Below are positions 1 to 9,030 of a stretch of DNA of 64,000 nt, piece after piece. Each line of letters starts with the position of its first letter. Position 1 is the first letter of the stretch. The notes beneath the pieces are model-generated. The model was given only the letters and a program-made list of their open reading frames with translations. It searched no databases and was not told the origin of the DNA. The DNA lies in contig JAQXDL010000046.1 of assembly GCA_029251375.1 (NCBI GenBank), forward strand, positions 30,580 through 94,579, in the 5' to 3' direction. The DNA is from Pseudomonadales bacterium. GTDB lineage: Bacteria > Pseudomonadota > Gammaproteobacteria > Pseudomonadales > Azotimanducaceae. The translations under genes and the position numbers were made by a program.

Positions 1-1287
1 GTCATGTTAGTAGGTTGTGGCAACATCGACACGACTGCCGGCGCCCGCTACATTCAAATGCTAGCCGCTGCGGTTGCGACACTCAAAAAGTCCTCTGCTA
101 AAAGTGCGCTATGTTGTCTGGCTGAAACAGGCGCAGGCGAAAATGACCTGGACTGGAAAACTCGACGAATAGCCGAGGTGTTTACGTCCGGCAATTACAG
201 TCTCACCCGTCTAAAGGGTAAAAACCCAGAATCAGACGATGCACTAGAGAGTGTTGAAGTCTATGTCGAAGACAAAAAATCGAACAAAGCAGTGAAAGCA
301 GCACTGGCTAACGGCAGCGCAATGGGTATGGGTATTAGCTTCGCTAAGGATCTAGGCAACTTGCCCGGCAACATCTGTACACCGACCTATTTGGCAGACG
401 AATCTAAAAAACTAGCGAAGGCCTATAAGAGTTTAACTTGCAAAGTTCTCAATGAAAAAGAAATGCAAAAGCTTGGCATGGGCTCTCTACTGTCTGTTGG
501 CCATGGCAGCGCGGAACCCTCAAAGCTCATTGTGATCGAGCATAAAGGCGGCAAAGCCAAAGCTAAGCCACATGTTTTAGTCGGCAAAGGTATCACTTTT
601 GATACCGGCGGCATCAGCCTGAAACCAGCCGGCACCATGTACGATATGATTTATGACATGTGCGGTGCAGCTAGTGTCATGGGCGCAATGAAAACGGTTG
701 CGGAGCAAAATTTGCCGATTAATATTGTAGCGGTGATTGCTGCGGCTGAGAACATGCCATCCGATCGGGCTACACGACCTGGGGATATTGTTACGAGTAT
801 GTCTGGGCAGACGATTGAAGTATTGAATACGGATGCTGAGGGTAGACTGGTTCTATGTGACGCGCTGACTTATGTTGATAAATTTAATCCCGCCACCGTG
901 ATCGATGTGGCAACTCTGACCGGTGCTTGCGTCGTTGCCCTTGGCTCACACGCATCTGCCTTGTATGCAAACGATGACAAACTTGCACAAGACATAACTC
1001 AAGCAGGAGAAGACAGCCTAGATCGCGTCTGGCGCATGCCATTGTGGGATGAGTATCAACCTCAAATTAACAGTGCATTTGCCGACATGGCTAATATCGG
1101 CGGACCGCAAGCCGGCTCCATCACGGCAGCCTGCTTCCTTTCAAGGTTCACCAAAAAGTACCGCTGGGCTCACTTGGATATAGCCGGCAGCGCATTTAAA
1201 GGCGGCACTACCACGAAAGGAGCAACGGGACGTCCGGTTGGGTTATTAGTTCAGTACCTGATGGACCGAGTTGCCGAATCGAAGTAA
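1..1287 (+). CDS. pepA: Leucyl aminopeptidase (M17 family), 5' end outside window
   Basis: A manganese/zinc-dependent cytosolic enzyme that removes N-terminal residues from peptides. In some Gammaproteobacteria it is also a DNA-binding recombination and regulatory factor. The reading frame is open from base 1, and the visible part of about 428 residues is shorter than the usual ~500, so the true start lies upstream. The metal and catalytic residues are all visible: the GKGITFDTGG block (Lys and Asp ligands), an Asp in the following helix, and the family signature NTDAEGRL (Asp, Glu and catalytic Arg). holC follows 105 bp downstream, the usual gammaproteobacterial order. Confidence 0.96.
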   Translation, partial: VMLVGCGNIDTTAGARYIQMLAAAVATLKKSSAKSALCCLAETGAGENDLDWKTRRIAEVFTSGNYSLTRLKGKNPESDDALESVEVYVEDKKSNKAVKAALANGSAMGMGISFAKDLGNLPGNICTPTYLADESKKLAKAYKSLTCKVLNEKEMQKLGMGSLLSVGHGSAEPSKLIVIEHKGGKAKAKPHVLVGKGITFDTGGISLKPAGTMYDMIYDMCGAASVMGAMKTVAEQNLPINIVAVIAAAENMPSDRATRPGDIVTSMSGQTIEVLNTDAEGRLVLCDALTYVDKFNPATVIDVATLTGACVVALGSHASALYANDDKLAQDITQAGEDSLDRVWRMPLWDEYQPQINSAFADMANIGGPQAGSITAACFLSRFTKKYRWAHLDIAGSAFKGGTTTKGATGRPVGLLVQYLMDRVAESK

Positions 1288-1353
1288 GTGCGATTTCAAC
1301 AAAGTGATGAATTAGTCACAACACAATGGCAGCCGACTTTTAGCTTAATTGCG

Positions 1354-1378
1354 GAGTCGCTCTACGGTAGGGCGACTC
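1354..1378. terminator. Hairpin between pepA and holC
   Basis: GAGTCGC and GCGACTC form a 7-bp stem, and the CTAC/GTAG inside can extend it. There is no clear T-run after it, so it may be a processing or attenuating structure instead of a strong terminator. It ends 14 bases before the holC start. Confidence 0.4.
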
Positions 1379-1392
1379 TCATTGAGAAGTAG

Positions 1393-1827
1393 ATGACGAA
1401 AATTGATTTTTACCAGATTGAAAGCAACGAGCCGGCGCTGCAATTCACTTGCCGGCTCATCGATAAGATTTTCCATCTAGGCCATCAAATTCATATTCAC
1501 ACCGAGAATGTTGAACAATCTAAGGCGCTGGACAATCTACTCTGGGCGTTTCGAGAAGATCGATTCATCCCCCATGCACATTGCGCTAACGAAGCAGAAT
1601 ATGCCGATACTGGACTTGCAGTGAAGATCTCACATCAAGCCGAGCCTGGTCATCAGGATATCTTGGTCAACCTATCAGGTGAGGTACCCGATTTTTTTAG
1701 TCGCTTCTCGAGAGTCGCCGAGGTTGTACCCTTAGATGACACGAAGCGAGACTCGGCTAGAGTTAATTACAAGTTTTACAAAGACCGCGGCTATCCACTT
1801 GCCTATCACGCCATGAAAGCCAAGTAG
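1393..1827 (+). CDS. holC: DNA polymerase III chi subunit
   Basis: HolC belongs to the clamp-loader accessory pair chi-psi, which links the polymerase III holoenzyme to single-strand DNA-binding protein. The 144 residues are the normal length. The start 'MTKIDFYQIES', the central 'LLWAFREDRFIPHAHC' block and the 'VNLSGEVPDFFSRF' block are characteristic. It lies between pepA and valS as in many Gammaproteobacteria. Its binding partner psi (holD) is probably the gene at 32587-33429. The Shine-Dalgarno match is weak (GAGAAG just upstream). Confidence 0.93.
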   Translation: MTKIDFYQIESNEPALQFTCRLIDKIFHLGHQIHIHTENVEQSKALDNLLWAFREDRFIPHAHCANEAEYADTGLAVKISHQAEPGHQDILVNLSGEVPDFFSRFSRVAEVVPLDDTKRDSARVNYKFYKDRGYPLAYHAMKAK

Positions 1828-1891
1828 GCTATCGAGTAAAAAACATTCGAGCTACACAACATAAATGCAAATATTTAGACAAACTATATAG

Positions 1892-2473
1892 ATGACCATG
1901 AACATCGACGATCCTCAGGACAATTCCGGCCAATCTGCAGACCGAAAGAATAATGGGCAAGATTCACTGGCCGATGATTCTGATAACTTAGAAAATGAAG
2001 GTAATGGACCTATTGAGCCAGAATCAATTGACGAAAAAGACGTCACGCTAGCTTCTGAGCCTGATCAAAATCTGGTCTCTGCCCCCTCTCAAATTCCTTT
2101 ACTAAACAACATCGTGTTCAACACTAGCCTGCCATTGAAACCCCCAAGAAAGAAAGTAAACCCCAGTTTGGGACCCGGTGAAGCGGCTCCACGGCCTACC
2201 GACTTATTCGGCGGCACTCCAGAAACAGCGGCGGACGGGCCTCTTTCGGCACAATATGAGGCACACGATATTGACGCTGACAGAACAAAGGTAAAAGCCC
2301 AGGCTTCGCGAGTGGTGGACTCTCTGGTCCAGGAGTATTCAACAGAAATCGTACGTCGACTTAAAGATGAACTGACCACGCTTCTCAATGAACTGGACGG
2401 CGACGAACTTGATGAGAATGATCTTGATGAGAATGATCTTGACGGCGAGCAAATCGATTCTGACAAGGAATAA
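1892..2473 (+). CDS. Acidic protein of unknown function between holC and valS
   Basis: I do not recognise a named family. The 193-residue protein is strongly acidic and low in complexity. Residues 1-70 are rich in Asp, Glu, Asn and Ser and look disordered. A proline-rich middle follows, and then a helical region of about 45 residues (from 'DRTKVKAQASRVVDSL' to 'LKDELTTLLNEL') that may be the folded part. The Asp/Glu-rich tail is partly made by a perfect 15-bp tandem duplication at 2411-2440, which encodes DENDL twice. There is no signal peptide or membrane segment. Other Gammaproteobacteria also carry an unnamed gene at this site. An internal ATG at 1898 is an equally possible start. Confidence 0.7.
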   Translation: MTMNIDDPQDNSGQSADRKNNGQDSLADDSDNLENEGNGPIEPESIDEKDVTLASEPDQNLVSAPSQIPLLNNIVFNTSLPLKPPRKKVNPSLGPGEAAPRPTDLFGGTPETAADGPLSAQYEAHDIDADRTKVKAQASRVVDSLVQEYSTEIVRRLKDELTTLLNELDGDELDENDLDENDLDGEQIDSDKE

Positions 2474-2491
2474 GATAGTCGACGACAACGC

Positions 2492-2557
2492 GTTGTTCAT
2501 TAGGTTATTCATTAGGTCGCTCATTAGGTCGCTCATTAGGTTGCTCATCAGGTCGTT
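2492..2557. repeat. 12-bp tandem repeat, five copies plus a partial
   Basis: Units of the form GTTGTTCATTAG / GTTATTCATTAG / GTCGCTCATTAG (twice) / GTTGCTCATCAG follow one another without spacers, then a partial GTCGTT. The array lies in the gap between the acidic protein and valS. Its function is unknown. A short forward open frame across it (LIRSLIR-type peptide) is a by-product of the 12-bp period. Confidence 0.85.
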
Positions 2558-2719
2558 CCGCATGTTGAATCACACGTTGTTTAACAAGCCGTTAAGCCAA
2601 CTTAGACACGAAAACCACCCACGGCATCAGCGATATAAATGACACTACTAGATCGCCTACGGGCCGCAAGAATCTGTGTATAATTCCGTCTTCGCTGAGT
2701 CTGTTGAATTGAACATAGT

Positions 2720-5488
2720 ATGAATAAATACCAACCGCAGGATATCGAAACAGCCTGGTATGAAAAATGGGAAGCTGCAAATTACTTTGCACCCTCCGGC
2801 AATGGCCAGCCATTCTCTATCGCGATTCCACCGCCGAACGTGACCGGGACACTGCATATGGGTCATGCGTTTCAACATAGTCTGGTTGACTCACTTATTC
2901 GTTACCGCCGCATGAAAGGCGATCGGACCTTGTGGCAGATGGGTACCGACCACGCGGGTATTTCCACGCAGATGTTGGTGACAGAAAAACTCGCAGCACA
3001 AGGCATCAAACCTTCCGATCTAGGTCGAGAAGCATTTCTTGAAAAAGCCTGGGAATGGAAAGAAGAATCAGGCGGTAGTATCTCCAAACAACTGCGTCGT
3101 TTAGGCGCGTCGTTACACTGGGAAACGGAACGTTTCACCCTCGATGAAGGTCTATCCAAAGCAGTGTTAGAAGTTTTCGTGCGCCTACATGAAGATGGTC
3201 TTATTTATCGCGGTAAACGTCTGGTCAATTGGGATCCAGTATTGAAAACATCAATTTCAGATCTCGAGGTTGAATCCGAGGAAGAAAATGGTCATCTGTG
3301 GCATTTCAAATATCCGCTTGTTGACAACCCTGATCAATTTCTTGTTGTCGCTACAACGAGGCCAGAAACGATGCTTGGCGACACCGCCGTTGCCGTTCAC
3401 CCCGATGATGAAAGATACAAAGCATTAGTTGGAAAGCGCGTCGCATTGCCACTGACAGATCGAACCATCCCCGTCATCGCCGATCACTATGTTGATCAAG
3501 AATTTGGCACCGGTTGCGTAAAGATCACACCCGCACATGATTTCAATGACTATGATGTTGGTCGTCGATGCGATCTCGAAATGATCAATATATTGAATGA
3601 CGATGCGTCACTCAATGATGCCGTTCCACTCAAGTACCAGGGCCTCGATCGCTACGAGGCGCGTAAGATGGTCGTTGCCGATTTAGAAGCGCTCGGACTA
3701 CTAGAGAAAATTGAAGATCATAAAATGATGGTGCCTCGAGGCGAGAAATCAGGCGTTGTGGTTGAGCCCTACCTTAGTGACCAGTGGTTCGTAAAAGCGA
3801 CACCGTTGGCGGAACCAGCAATTGCTGCGGTAGAGAACGGCGATATCGAATTTATTCCAAAGAACTACGAAAACACTTACTACTCGTGGATGCGCGATAT
3901 TCAAGACTGGTGTATATCAAGACAACAATGGTGGGGGCATCGCATCCCCGCCTGGTATGACGAGTCAGGCAATGTTTACGTTGGTCGGAACGAGGCAGAA
4001 GTACGAAAAAATCACAACCTAACCAGCGAGCTTGCACTGCGTCAGGACGACGATGTACTCGACACCTGGTTCTCTTCCGCGTTATGGACATTCTCTACAC
4101 TCGGCTGGCCTGATAAGACCGAAGACCTCGAAACGTTCCACTCTACGGACGTCATGGTGACTGGACACGACATCATCACCTTCTGGGTCTCACGCATGAT
4201 CATGATGACACTGAAGTTCATGGATGAAGTTCCATTTAAGACTGTCTATGTCACCGGTTTAGTCACCGATGCCGAAGGCCAAAAAATGTCTAAATCCAAG
4301 GGCAATGGTCTTGACCCGCTCGACATCATCGACGGCATTGGGCTAGAGGAGCTGGTCGCAAAACGCACGGCCAACATGCTCCAGCCGAAAATGGCGAAGA
4401 AGATTGAAAAATCAACACGAAAAGAATTTCCAGATGGCATATCAGCCTATGGCACCGATGCCCTGAGATTCACCTTTTATTCGATTGCCACTCGCAGCCG
4501 CACGATACGATTTGATATGAATCGCGTCGACGGTTATCGAAATTTTTGTAACAAGCTTTGGAACGCCTCGAATTTTGCGTTCATGAACACGCTCGAACAC
4601 GTTGATGATGATTTCATGACAGGCGAAGCCAAAATCAACGTTGTTGATCGTTGGATCGTGTCAGAACTGCAACGGACCATCGCGGCGGTCAACCTTGCCA
4701 TGGAGACCCATCGATATGACCTGGCGGCCAAAGCGATATATGAGTTCGTTTGGGATCAATTCTGTGATTGGTATCTTGAGTTAAGCAAACCGATTTTAAA
4801 CAACGAAGCTTCCAGCACGGAATCGCTAAGAGGTACGAGACGTACTTTGTTAACAACGCTTGAAACAATACTGCGACTATCTCATCCTTTCCTACCTTTC
4901 ATGACAGAAGAGATCTGGCAGCAAATACCCGCTGGTGCACGTGACAGTGGCGCAACAATTATGCTGCAGGCTTTTCCCGAAGAAGAGGCCGCTTTGATTG
5001 ACCCGCAAGTTGAAGCTGAGGTGGCTTGGATAAAGTCCGTTGTTACGGCAACGCGTAACATTCGAGGCGAAATGGATATTTCTTTCGCAAAGCAGATCCC
5101 AGTCCTGTTTCAAAACGGTAATGAAACAGACAAGTCACGGCTTGAAAACAACGAGTCGCTGCTACAATTTCTCATCAAGCCAGAAAGCCTCACGTGGCTC
5201 GAACCTGATGCACAAGCACCCGTGTCTGCCACCTCACTGGTGGGTGACATGCAAGTACTCGTGCCGATGAGCGGGCTAATCGACAAAGAAGCTGAGATAC
5301 AGCGACTCGATAAGGAAATCGATCGCAAGGAAAAAGACAAACAACGGGCTGAAGGTAAAATCAACAACCCGGGATTTGTTGCTAAAGCACCCATCGAAGT
5401 CGTTCAAAAGGAGAAGGACAAGGTCCTCGAACTTGGCTCAGCAATCACGCAACTGCTCGAGCAAAAGCAAAAAGTAGAGAACCTTTAG
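2720..5488 (+). CDS. valS: Valine--tRNA ligase
   Basis: Class Ia synthetase that charges tRNA-Val with valine and edits misactivated threonine. The 922 residues compare with about 950 in E. coli. The ATP-binding HIGH-type motif is HMGH at residues 46-49 and KMSKS is at 522-526. The editing (CP1) domain lies between them, with '[17 protein letters not shown]'. The anticodon-binding domain follows, and the protein ends in the charged coiled-coil tail typical of ValRS (about 850-922). All catalytic landmarks are present. Confidence 0.98.
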   Translation: MNKYQPQDIETAWYEKWEAANYFAPSGNGQPFSIAIPPPNVTGTLHMGHAFQHSLVDSLIRYRRMKGDRTLWQMGTDHAGISTQMLVTEKLAAQGIKPSDLGREAFLEKAWEWKEESGGSISKQLRRLGASLHWETERFTLDEGLSKAVLEVFVRLHEDGLIYRGKRLVNWDPVLKTSISDLEVESEEENGHLWHFKYPLVDNPDQFLVVATTRPETMLGDTAVAVHPDDERYKALVGKRVALPLTDRTIPVIADHYVDQEFGTGCVKITPAHDFNDYDVGRRCDLEMINILNDDASLNDAVPLKYQGLDRYEARKMVVADLEALGLLEKIEDHKMMVPRGEKSGVVVEPYLSDQWFVKATPLAEPAIAAVENGDIEFIPKNYENTYYSWMRDIQDWCISRQQWWGHRIPAWYDESGNVYVGRNEAEVRKNHNLTSELALRQDDDVLDTWFSSALWTFSTLGWPDKTEDLETFHSTDVMVTGHDIITFWVSRMIMMTLKFMDEVPFKTVYVTGLVTDAEGQKMSKSKGNGLDPLDIIDGIGLEELVAKRTANMLQPKMAKKIEKSTRKEFPDGISAYGTDALRFTFYSIATRSRTIRFDMNRVDGYRNFCNKLWNASNFAFMNTLEHVDDDFMTGEAKINVVDRWIVSELQRTIAAVNLAMETHRYDLAAKAIYEFVWDQFCDWYLELSKPILNNEASSTESLRGTRRTLLTTLETILRLSHPFLPFMTEEIWQQIPAGARDSGATIMLQAFPEEEAALIDPQVEAEVAWIKSVVTATRNIRGEMDISFAKQIPVLFQNGNETDKSRLENNESLLQFLIKPESLTWLEPDAQAPVSATSLVGDMQVLVPMSGLIDKEAEIQRLDKEIDRKEKDKQRAEGKINNPGFVAKAPIEVVQKEKDKVLELGSAITQLLEQKQKVENL

Positions 5489-5557
5489 TCGACAGACAAG
5501 ATTAGCGATTAAATCACTCTCGTTTATTGTACCAAGCAGGACTATCAGTCTAATTTA

Positions 5558-5595
5558 CTACGAAAGGGACATTACCCTTTCGTAGCGATATTTTT
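5558..5595 (+). terminator. Rho-independent terminator after valS
   Basis: CTACGAAAGGG and CCCTTTCGTAG form a perfect 11-bp stem with a 6-base loop, followed by CGATATTTTTAT. It lies 70 bases after the valS stop and separates valS from the cold-shock gene. Confidence 0.75.
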
Positions 5596-5742
5596 ATAAT
5601 ATAAACGCCATTTATCAAAAAAATCTCTTGCGCCCGCCTCGCTATTTTTGCTTAATCAGTCTCCTCTGCCTCAAGTAGTCAGAGAGAAAGCTATATAAAA
5701 AAATAGCGTCAATAATAACGAGAAAATAAGAAGGAATTGGCC

Positions 5743-5955
5743 ATGTCGGAACGACAGTCAGGCACCGTCAAATGGTTCAACGACGCCAAAGGGTTCGGGT
5801 TCATCGAAAGAGAGTCCGGTGATGATATTTTCGTCCATTTTAGGTCTATCCGCGGCGAAGGCTATCGAACTTTAAAGCAAGGTGCTCAAGTCGATTTTGA
5901 CCTAACAGAAACCGACAAAGGCTTCCAAGCAGAAGATGTGGCTGAGGTAGAATAA
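5743..5955 (+). CDS. Cold-shock domain protein (CspA family)
   Basis: A small single-stranded nucleic-acid-binding protein of 70 residues, the usual size. RNP1 (KGFGFI) and RNP2 (IFVHF) are both intact in one OB fold. The start chosen is the ATG at 5743, six bases after AAGGAA (5731-5736); the in-frame TTG at 5737 overlaps the spacer and is less likely. About 150 bases of untranslated leader separate the preceding terminator from the start, as is common in cold-shock genes, but no cold-box match was found. Which csp paralogue this is cannot be decided. Confidence 0.93.
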   Translation: MSERQSGTVKWFNDAKGFGFIERESGDDIFVHFRSIRGEGYRTLKQGAQVDFDLTETDKGFQAEDVAEVE

Positions 5956-5966
5956 ACCTCAGCTTT
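5941..5966 (+). terminator. Terminator overlapping the csp stop codon
   Basis: GCTGAGGT and ACCTCAGC form an 8-bp stem followed by TTT. The csp stop codon (5953-5955) sits in the 7-base loop, so the last codons of the gene form the left arm. Confidence 0.65.
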
Positions 5967-6062
5967 GTGCGCCTATCTCTTAAAGCAATTTCTGAAAACG
6001 CTATCTGCGGATTCCATAGCTACCCACAGAATGATTCAGCTATAAAATAAATCAGCGCGGAC

Positions 6063-7037
6063 TTAAACGTCCACAGAAAGAATCACTTTGCCTATTGTTT
6101 TGTCTGAGGCTACAAGCGCATGCGCGTCGTCAACCGACGTAATTGGCAGCACAGTATCGACGATCGGCTTGATCTCGCCTGACACTATCTTTGGCCAGAC
6201 CCGCTCAACTAACTGATCCAAGACGACGGCTTTTTCCAAAGGTGATCGTGCCCGCAGCGTCGAACCAATAATTCTTGTTCGCTTCATCATTAGCATTGCT
6301 AATTCCATCTCAACCTTACTGCCGCCCATCAAACCGATCAAGACAAGACGGCCACCAATTGCAAGAAGCTGCAGATTGTCATTCAAATAAGATCCGCCAA
6401 CGGGATCCAAAATCACATCTACGCCGGTGCCAGCCGCAAATGTCGTTGCCTTTTCCAAAAACGAACCCTCATGTCTGTTGCTGCCTGCTGTCGCGCCTAG
6501 CTCAATACACGTCGCCAGCTTTTCTTCATTACCGACCGTGACAAAACATGGATTACCGAATGCCTTACAAAGCTGAATACCGGCTGTACCAACACCGCTC
6601 GCTCCTGCATGCAAGATAACCTTCTCATCTGGCACAAGTGCTGCTTCGATAAAAAGATTTAACCAAGCCGTCGCAAAGACTTCCGGCAACGCCGCCGCTT
6701 CATTCATTGAAAGTCCAGCGGGTATCGGCATAGCATTAATTGATGGGATCGCGACGTATTGCGCATAACCGCCACCGGCCAACAATGCGCAAACCTGATC
6801 ACCGACGTTCCAATTCGAGACATTCGCGCCAAGCTCAACAACTTCACCGGCACACTCCAGTCCCATAATTTCGCTTGCGCCAGCTGGTGGTGGGTACATG
6901 CCTTTACGCTGCATCAAGTCCGCTCGGTTAATCGCGGTCGCATGAACCTTTACTAGGATTTCATCAGCATTAATTGTGGGTTTGTCGGTCTCACCCCAAG
7001 ATAAATTAGACTCCTGATCAACGAGCACAGCTTTCAT
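6063..7037 (-). CDS. NAD(P)H:quinone oxidoreductase, zinc-free MDR family (PIG3-like)
   Basis: A medium-chain dehydrogenase/reductase of 324 residues resembling the quinone oxidoreductases of the TP53I3/PIG3 group. It begins 'MKAVLVDQES', has the catalytic-domain block 'INRADLMQRKGMYPPPAG' and the nucleotide-binding glycine pattern GASGVGTAGIQL. The structural-zinc cysteine cluster of alcohol dehydrogenases is absent. The ATG at 7037 is preferred over an in-frame TTG at 7049 because GGAG lies six bases before it. The natural quinone or enone substrate cannot be read from the sequence. Confidence 0.9.
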   Translation of the reverse strand: MKAVLVDQESNLSWGETDKPTINADEILVKVHATAINRADLMQRKGMYPPPAGASEIMGLECAGEVVELGANVSNWNVGDQVCALLAGGGYAQYVAIPSINAMPIPAGLSMNEAAALPEVFATAWLNLFIEAALVPDEKVILHAGASGVGTAGIQLCKAFGNPCFVTVGNEEKLATCIELGATAGSNRHEGSFLEKATTFAAGTGVDVILDPVGGSYLNDNLQLLAIGGRLVLIGLMGGSKVEMELAMLMMKRTRIIGSTLRARSPLEKAVVLDQLVERVWPKIVSGEIKPIVDTVLPITSVDDAHALVASDKTIGKVILSVDV

Positions 7038-7097
7038 AAACATCTCCAAATGGAACTAAAAATTAGCATTGTAAATCTACACATTCAGCGTGCAGCT

Positions 7098-7298
7098 TCA
7101 ATAGTGAGGTGGTGGTGGTTCGGGGGCATCCGGTATAAAGCTTTCCATGTCTTCGACCTGACTAGACACGTGGCGAAGTTGCACCCGTAGTTCAAGGATT
7201 TGTTTCTGTTGATCCGACAGGGCGTCGTCCAACTTCTGAATAAGATCTTCTTGAAAGGCAATTTTCGTTTCCAGTGATTCGAATCGTTCCTCACTCAT
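7098..7298 (-). CDS. slyX: SlyX family protein
   Basis: A 66-residue, almost entirely coiled-coil protein ending in the proline-rich PPPPHY tail that marks SlyX. The heptad pattern runs from 'LETKIAFQEDLIQKLDDAL' to 'LRHVSSQVEDM'. The biochemical role of SlyX is not established. It stands alone here, 48 bp from the quinone oxidoreductase and 42 bp from hisF, all on the minus strand. Confidence 0.92.
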   Translation of the reverse strand: MSEERFESLETKIAFQEDLIQKLDDALSDQQKQILELRVQLRHVSSQVEDMESFIPDAPEPPPPHY

Positions 7299-7340
7299 TT
7301 TGATCTCTCATACTTGAATCGATCGTGACTAAATTTTCCA

Positions 7341-8120
7341 CTAATACTTCAGCCTGACTTTCACACCCTTGTCGTGCAACCACTGCTTAAGTTCACTGAC
7401 GGTGTAATCACCATAGTGCACCATCGAGGCAACAAGCGCAGCATCGGCTTTACCCTCTGTCAAAACCTCATACAAATGTTCCGGTTTACCAGCGCCGCCG
7501 GATGCAATGACAGGAATGGAAACAGCTTCAGCTATCATTCTGGTCAGCTTAATCTCATAACCTTCACGTGTTCCATCTGCATCGATCGAGTTAACGACGA
7601 GCTCGCCGGCGCCTAATGATTCACCTTGCAGCGCCCAGGCCAGGGCATCAACACCCATCGGGGTGCGACCACCGTTGATAACAACCTCATAGCCACTAGG
7701 AAACTCACGACACTCTTCACGACGCAAGATGTCCATTGACAGCACGACGTTTTGATTGCCTATGGCATGGGCGCACTCGGCAATTAACTCGGGTCGCTTT
7801 ACCGCAGCAGAATTAACGTTGATCTTCTCTGCACCTGCCCATAATAGTTTTGACGCATCCTCAACGGATCGGACACCGCCGCCAACTGAAAAAGGGATGT
7901 AGACTTTCTTGGCCACGTCTTCAACAACATCAAGCATGATATTGCGATCATCACTCGAAGCGGTGATGTCATAGAATACCAACTCATCCAAGCCGTCTTC
8001 ATAGTACTCTTGAGCTTTCTCGACGGGATCACCGATATCCTTTGTATCAACAAACTTGACGCTCTTCGCCAGCTTGCCGTTTCTGACATCTAAACAAGCG
8101 ATAATTCGTTTGCTCAGCAT
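7341..8120 (-). CDS. hisF: Imidazole glycerol phosphate synthase cyclase subunit
   Basis: TIM-barrel subunit that uses ammonia delivered by HisH to turn PRFAR into imidazole glycerol phosphate and AICAR. The 259 residues start at '[12 protein letters not shown]'. The catalytic aspartates Asp11 and Asp130 are both present, and the phosphate-binding 'VGGGVRS' and 'ASGGAG' loops are intact. The sequence departs from the common enterobacterial type in the loop after Asp11 ([10 protein letters not shown]) and in the central insert '[18 protein letters not shown]'. It overlaps hisH by 7 bp, suggesting translational coupling. No other his genes are nearby. Confidence 0.93.
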   Translation of the reverse strand: MLSKRIIACLDVRNGKLAKSVKFVDTKDIGDPVEKAQEYYEDGLDELVFYDITASSDDRNIMLDVVEDVAKKVYIPFSVGGGVRSVEDASKLLWAGAEKINVNSAAVKRPELIAECAHAIGNQNVVLSMDILRREECREFPSGYEVVINGGRTPMGVDALAWALQGESLGAGELVVNSIDADGTREGYEIKLTRMIAEAVSIPVIASGGAGKPEHLYEVLTEGKADAALVASMVHYGDYTVSELKQWLHDKGVKVRLKY

Positions 8121-8740
8121 GCTGAACCTCCTTCCCATGAGGCGAATTCAGCAAGAATGCTTAAGCCTTTCTTGCCACTTTTTTCGAGGTGAAATTGTGT
8201 CGCAAACAAATTGTCCTTAGCCAGAATCGAGCAGAAGTTAATGTTGTAGTCTGTCGTGGCAATCACGTTGGCTTGCTGAGTAGGTCGGGTGAAATAGGAG
8301 TGAACAAAATAGAATTCATCACCGTCTTCAACTTGTCGCAGCAAAGGATGCGGCTGAGAAATACTAATTTCGTTCCAACCGATATGAGGAATTTTATAGG
8401 TTCGATCAGCAAAATCGAATCGCTCAACCACGCCGTCGATCAAGCCCAAACAGTCCTTATCGCCTTCTTCTGTGTGCTCAAGCACTATCTGACTACCCAA
8501 GCAGATACCCAACAACGGCGTACCTTTTTGAAATGCTTCGATCAGCGCATCAAACAAACCCCGATCGTGCAGGGTATCAACGGCGCTTACAGAAGAGCCA
8601 ACACCAGGAAAGATAATTTTGTCGGCTGCCAACACTTCCTCGGGGGAGGCGGTAATGAATCCATCTAGCCCTACCGCTTGGCAGGCTCGCTGAACACTTC
8701 GCAGATTGCCTGCATCATAATCAACTATCGCAACACGCAT
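8114..8740 (-). CDS. hisH: Imidazole glycerol phosphate synthase glutaminase subunit
   Basis: Class I glutamine amidotransferase that supplies ammonia to HisF. The 208 residues begin '[15 protein letters not shown]'. The nucleophile is Cys80 in GICLGSQ, and the His/Glu pair is in [11 protein letters not shown], completing the triad. The ATG at 8740 is preferred; a GTG at 8749 overlaps the GAGGTG ribosome-binding site. First gene of the hisHF pair. The upstream 290-bp region is shared divergently with the GntR-PurM gene. Confidence 0.94.
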   Translation of the reverse strand: MRVAIVDYDAGNLRSVQRACQAVGLDGFITASPEEVLAADKIIFPGVGSSVSAVDTLHDRGLFDALIEAFQKGTPLLGICLGSQIVLEHTEEGDKDCLGLIDGVVERFDFADRTYKIPHIGWNEISISQPHPLLRQVEDGDEFYFVHSYFTRPTQQANVIATTDYNINFCSILAKDNLFATQFHLEKSGKKGLSILAEFASWEGGSAC

Positions 8741-8883
8741 GCAAGGCACACCTCAATAAAACCAAAACCTAAATGTATCCAAGCATTGCCGGATATTTGA
8801 AAGCCCGCATTATAGAAGATCGCTCAGAATAATTCGCGATTCCGCTCAGATAATTTGGTCTATCTCGCTCACCTTTGAGTAAG

Positions 8884-8903
8884 GGGCCAAGGTAACTTGG
8901 TCC
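8884..8903. promoter_or_regulatory. Imperfect palindrome in the hisH / GntR-PurM intergenic region
   Basis: GGGCCAAG-GTAA-CTTGGTCC is an 8-bp imperfect inverted repeat lying midway between two divergent genes. It could be an operator or a small hairpin; no known consensus was matched. Confidence 0.3.
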
Positions 8904-8982
8904 GAATTGGGAAGAACCGCCAATACGACCGCTTGATCGCAAACTCTAGTCGGCTATGGCTGTTCATGCGCTCCACTTATCT

Positions 8983-8997
8983 GTATCATTAAAATAC
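8983..8997. promoter_or_regulatory. Possible GntR-type operator upstream of the GntR-PurM fusion
   Basis: GTAT-N7-ATAC is a short dyad 33 bases before the chosen start. YtrA-type GntR regulators are known to bind GT/AC-flanked TA-rich dyads, so an autoregulatory site is conceivable. This is inference from one short motif. Confidence 0.3.
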
Positions 8998-9030
8998 TAC
9001 AATTACCCTCTAATCAGCTCACAGGACACT

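Noticed and set aside
2492..2557. CRISPR array
   Set aside because: 12-bp units follow directly without spacers; no cas genes are present.
2388..2642. Forward 84-codon frame with LIRSLIR repeats
   Set aside because: It arises from the 12-bp DNA repeat and overlaps the acidic protein gene in another frame.
8936..8942. PurR half-site (CGCAAAC) before the GntR-PurM gene
   Set aside because: Only one half of the palindrome is present and the flanks do not match.
8956..9030. 25-residue N-terminal extension of the GntR-PurM protein
   Set aside because: It lies before the domain, lacks a ribosome-binding site and contains the putative operator; ATG 9031 has AGGA in place.
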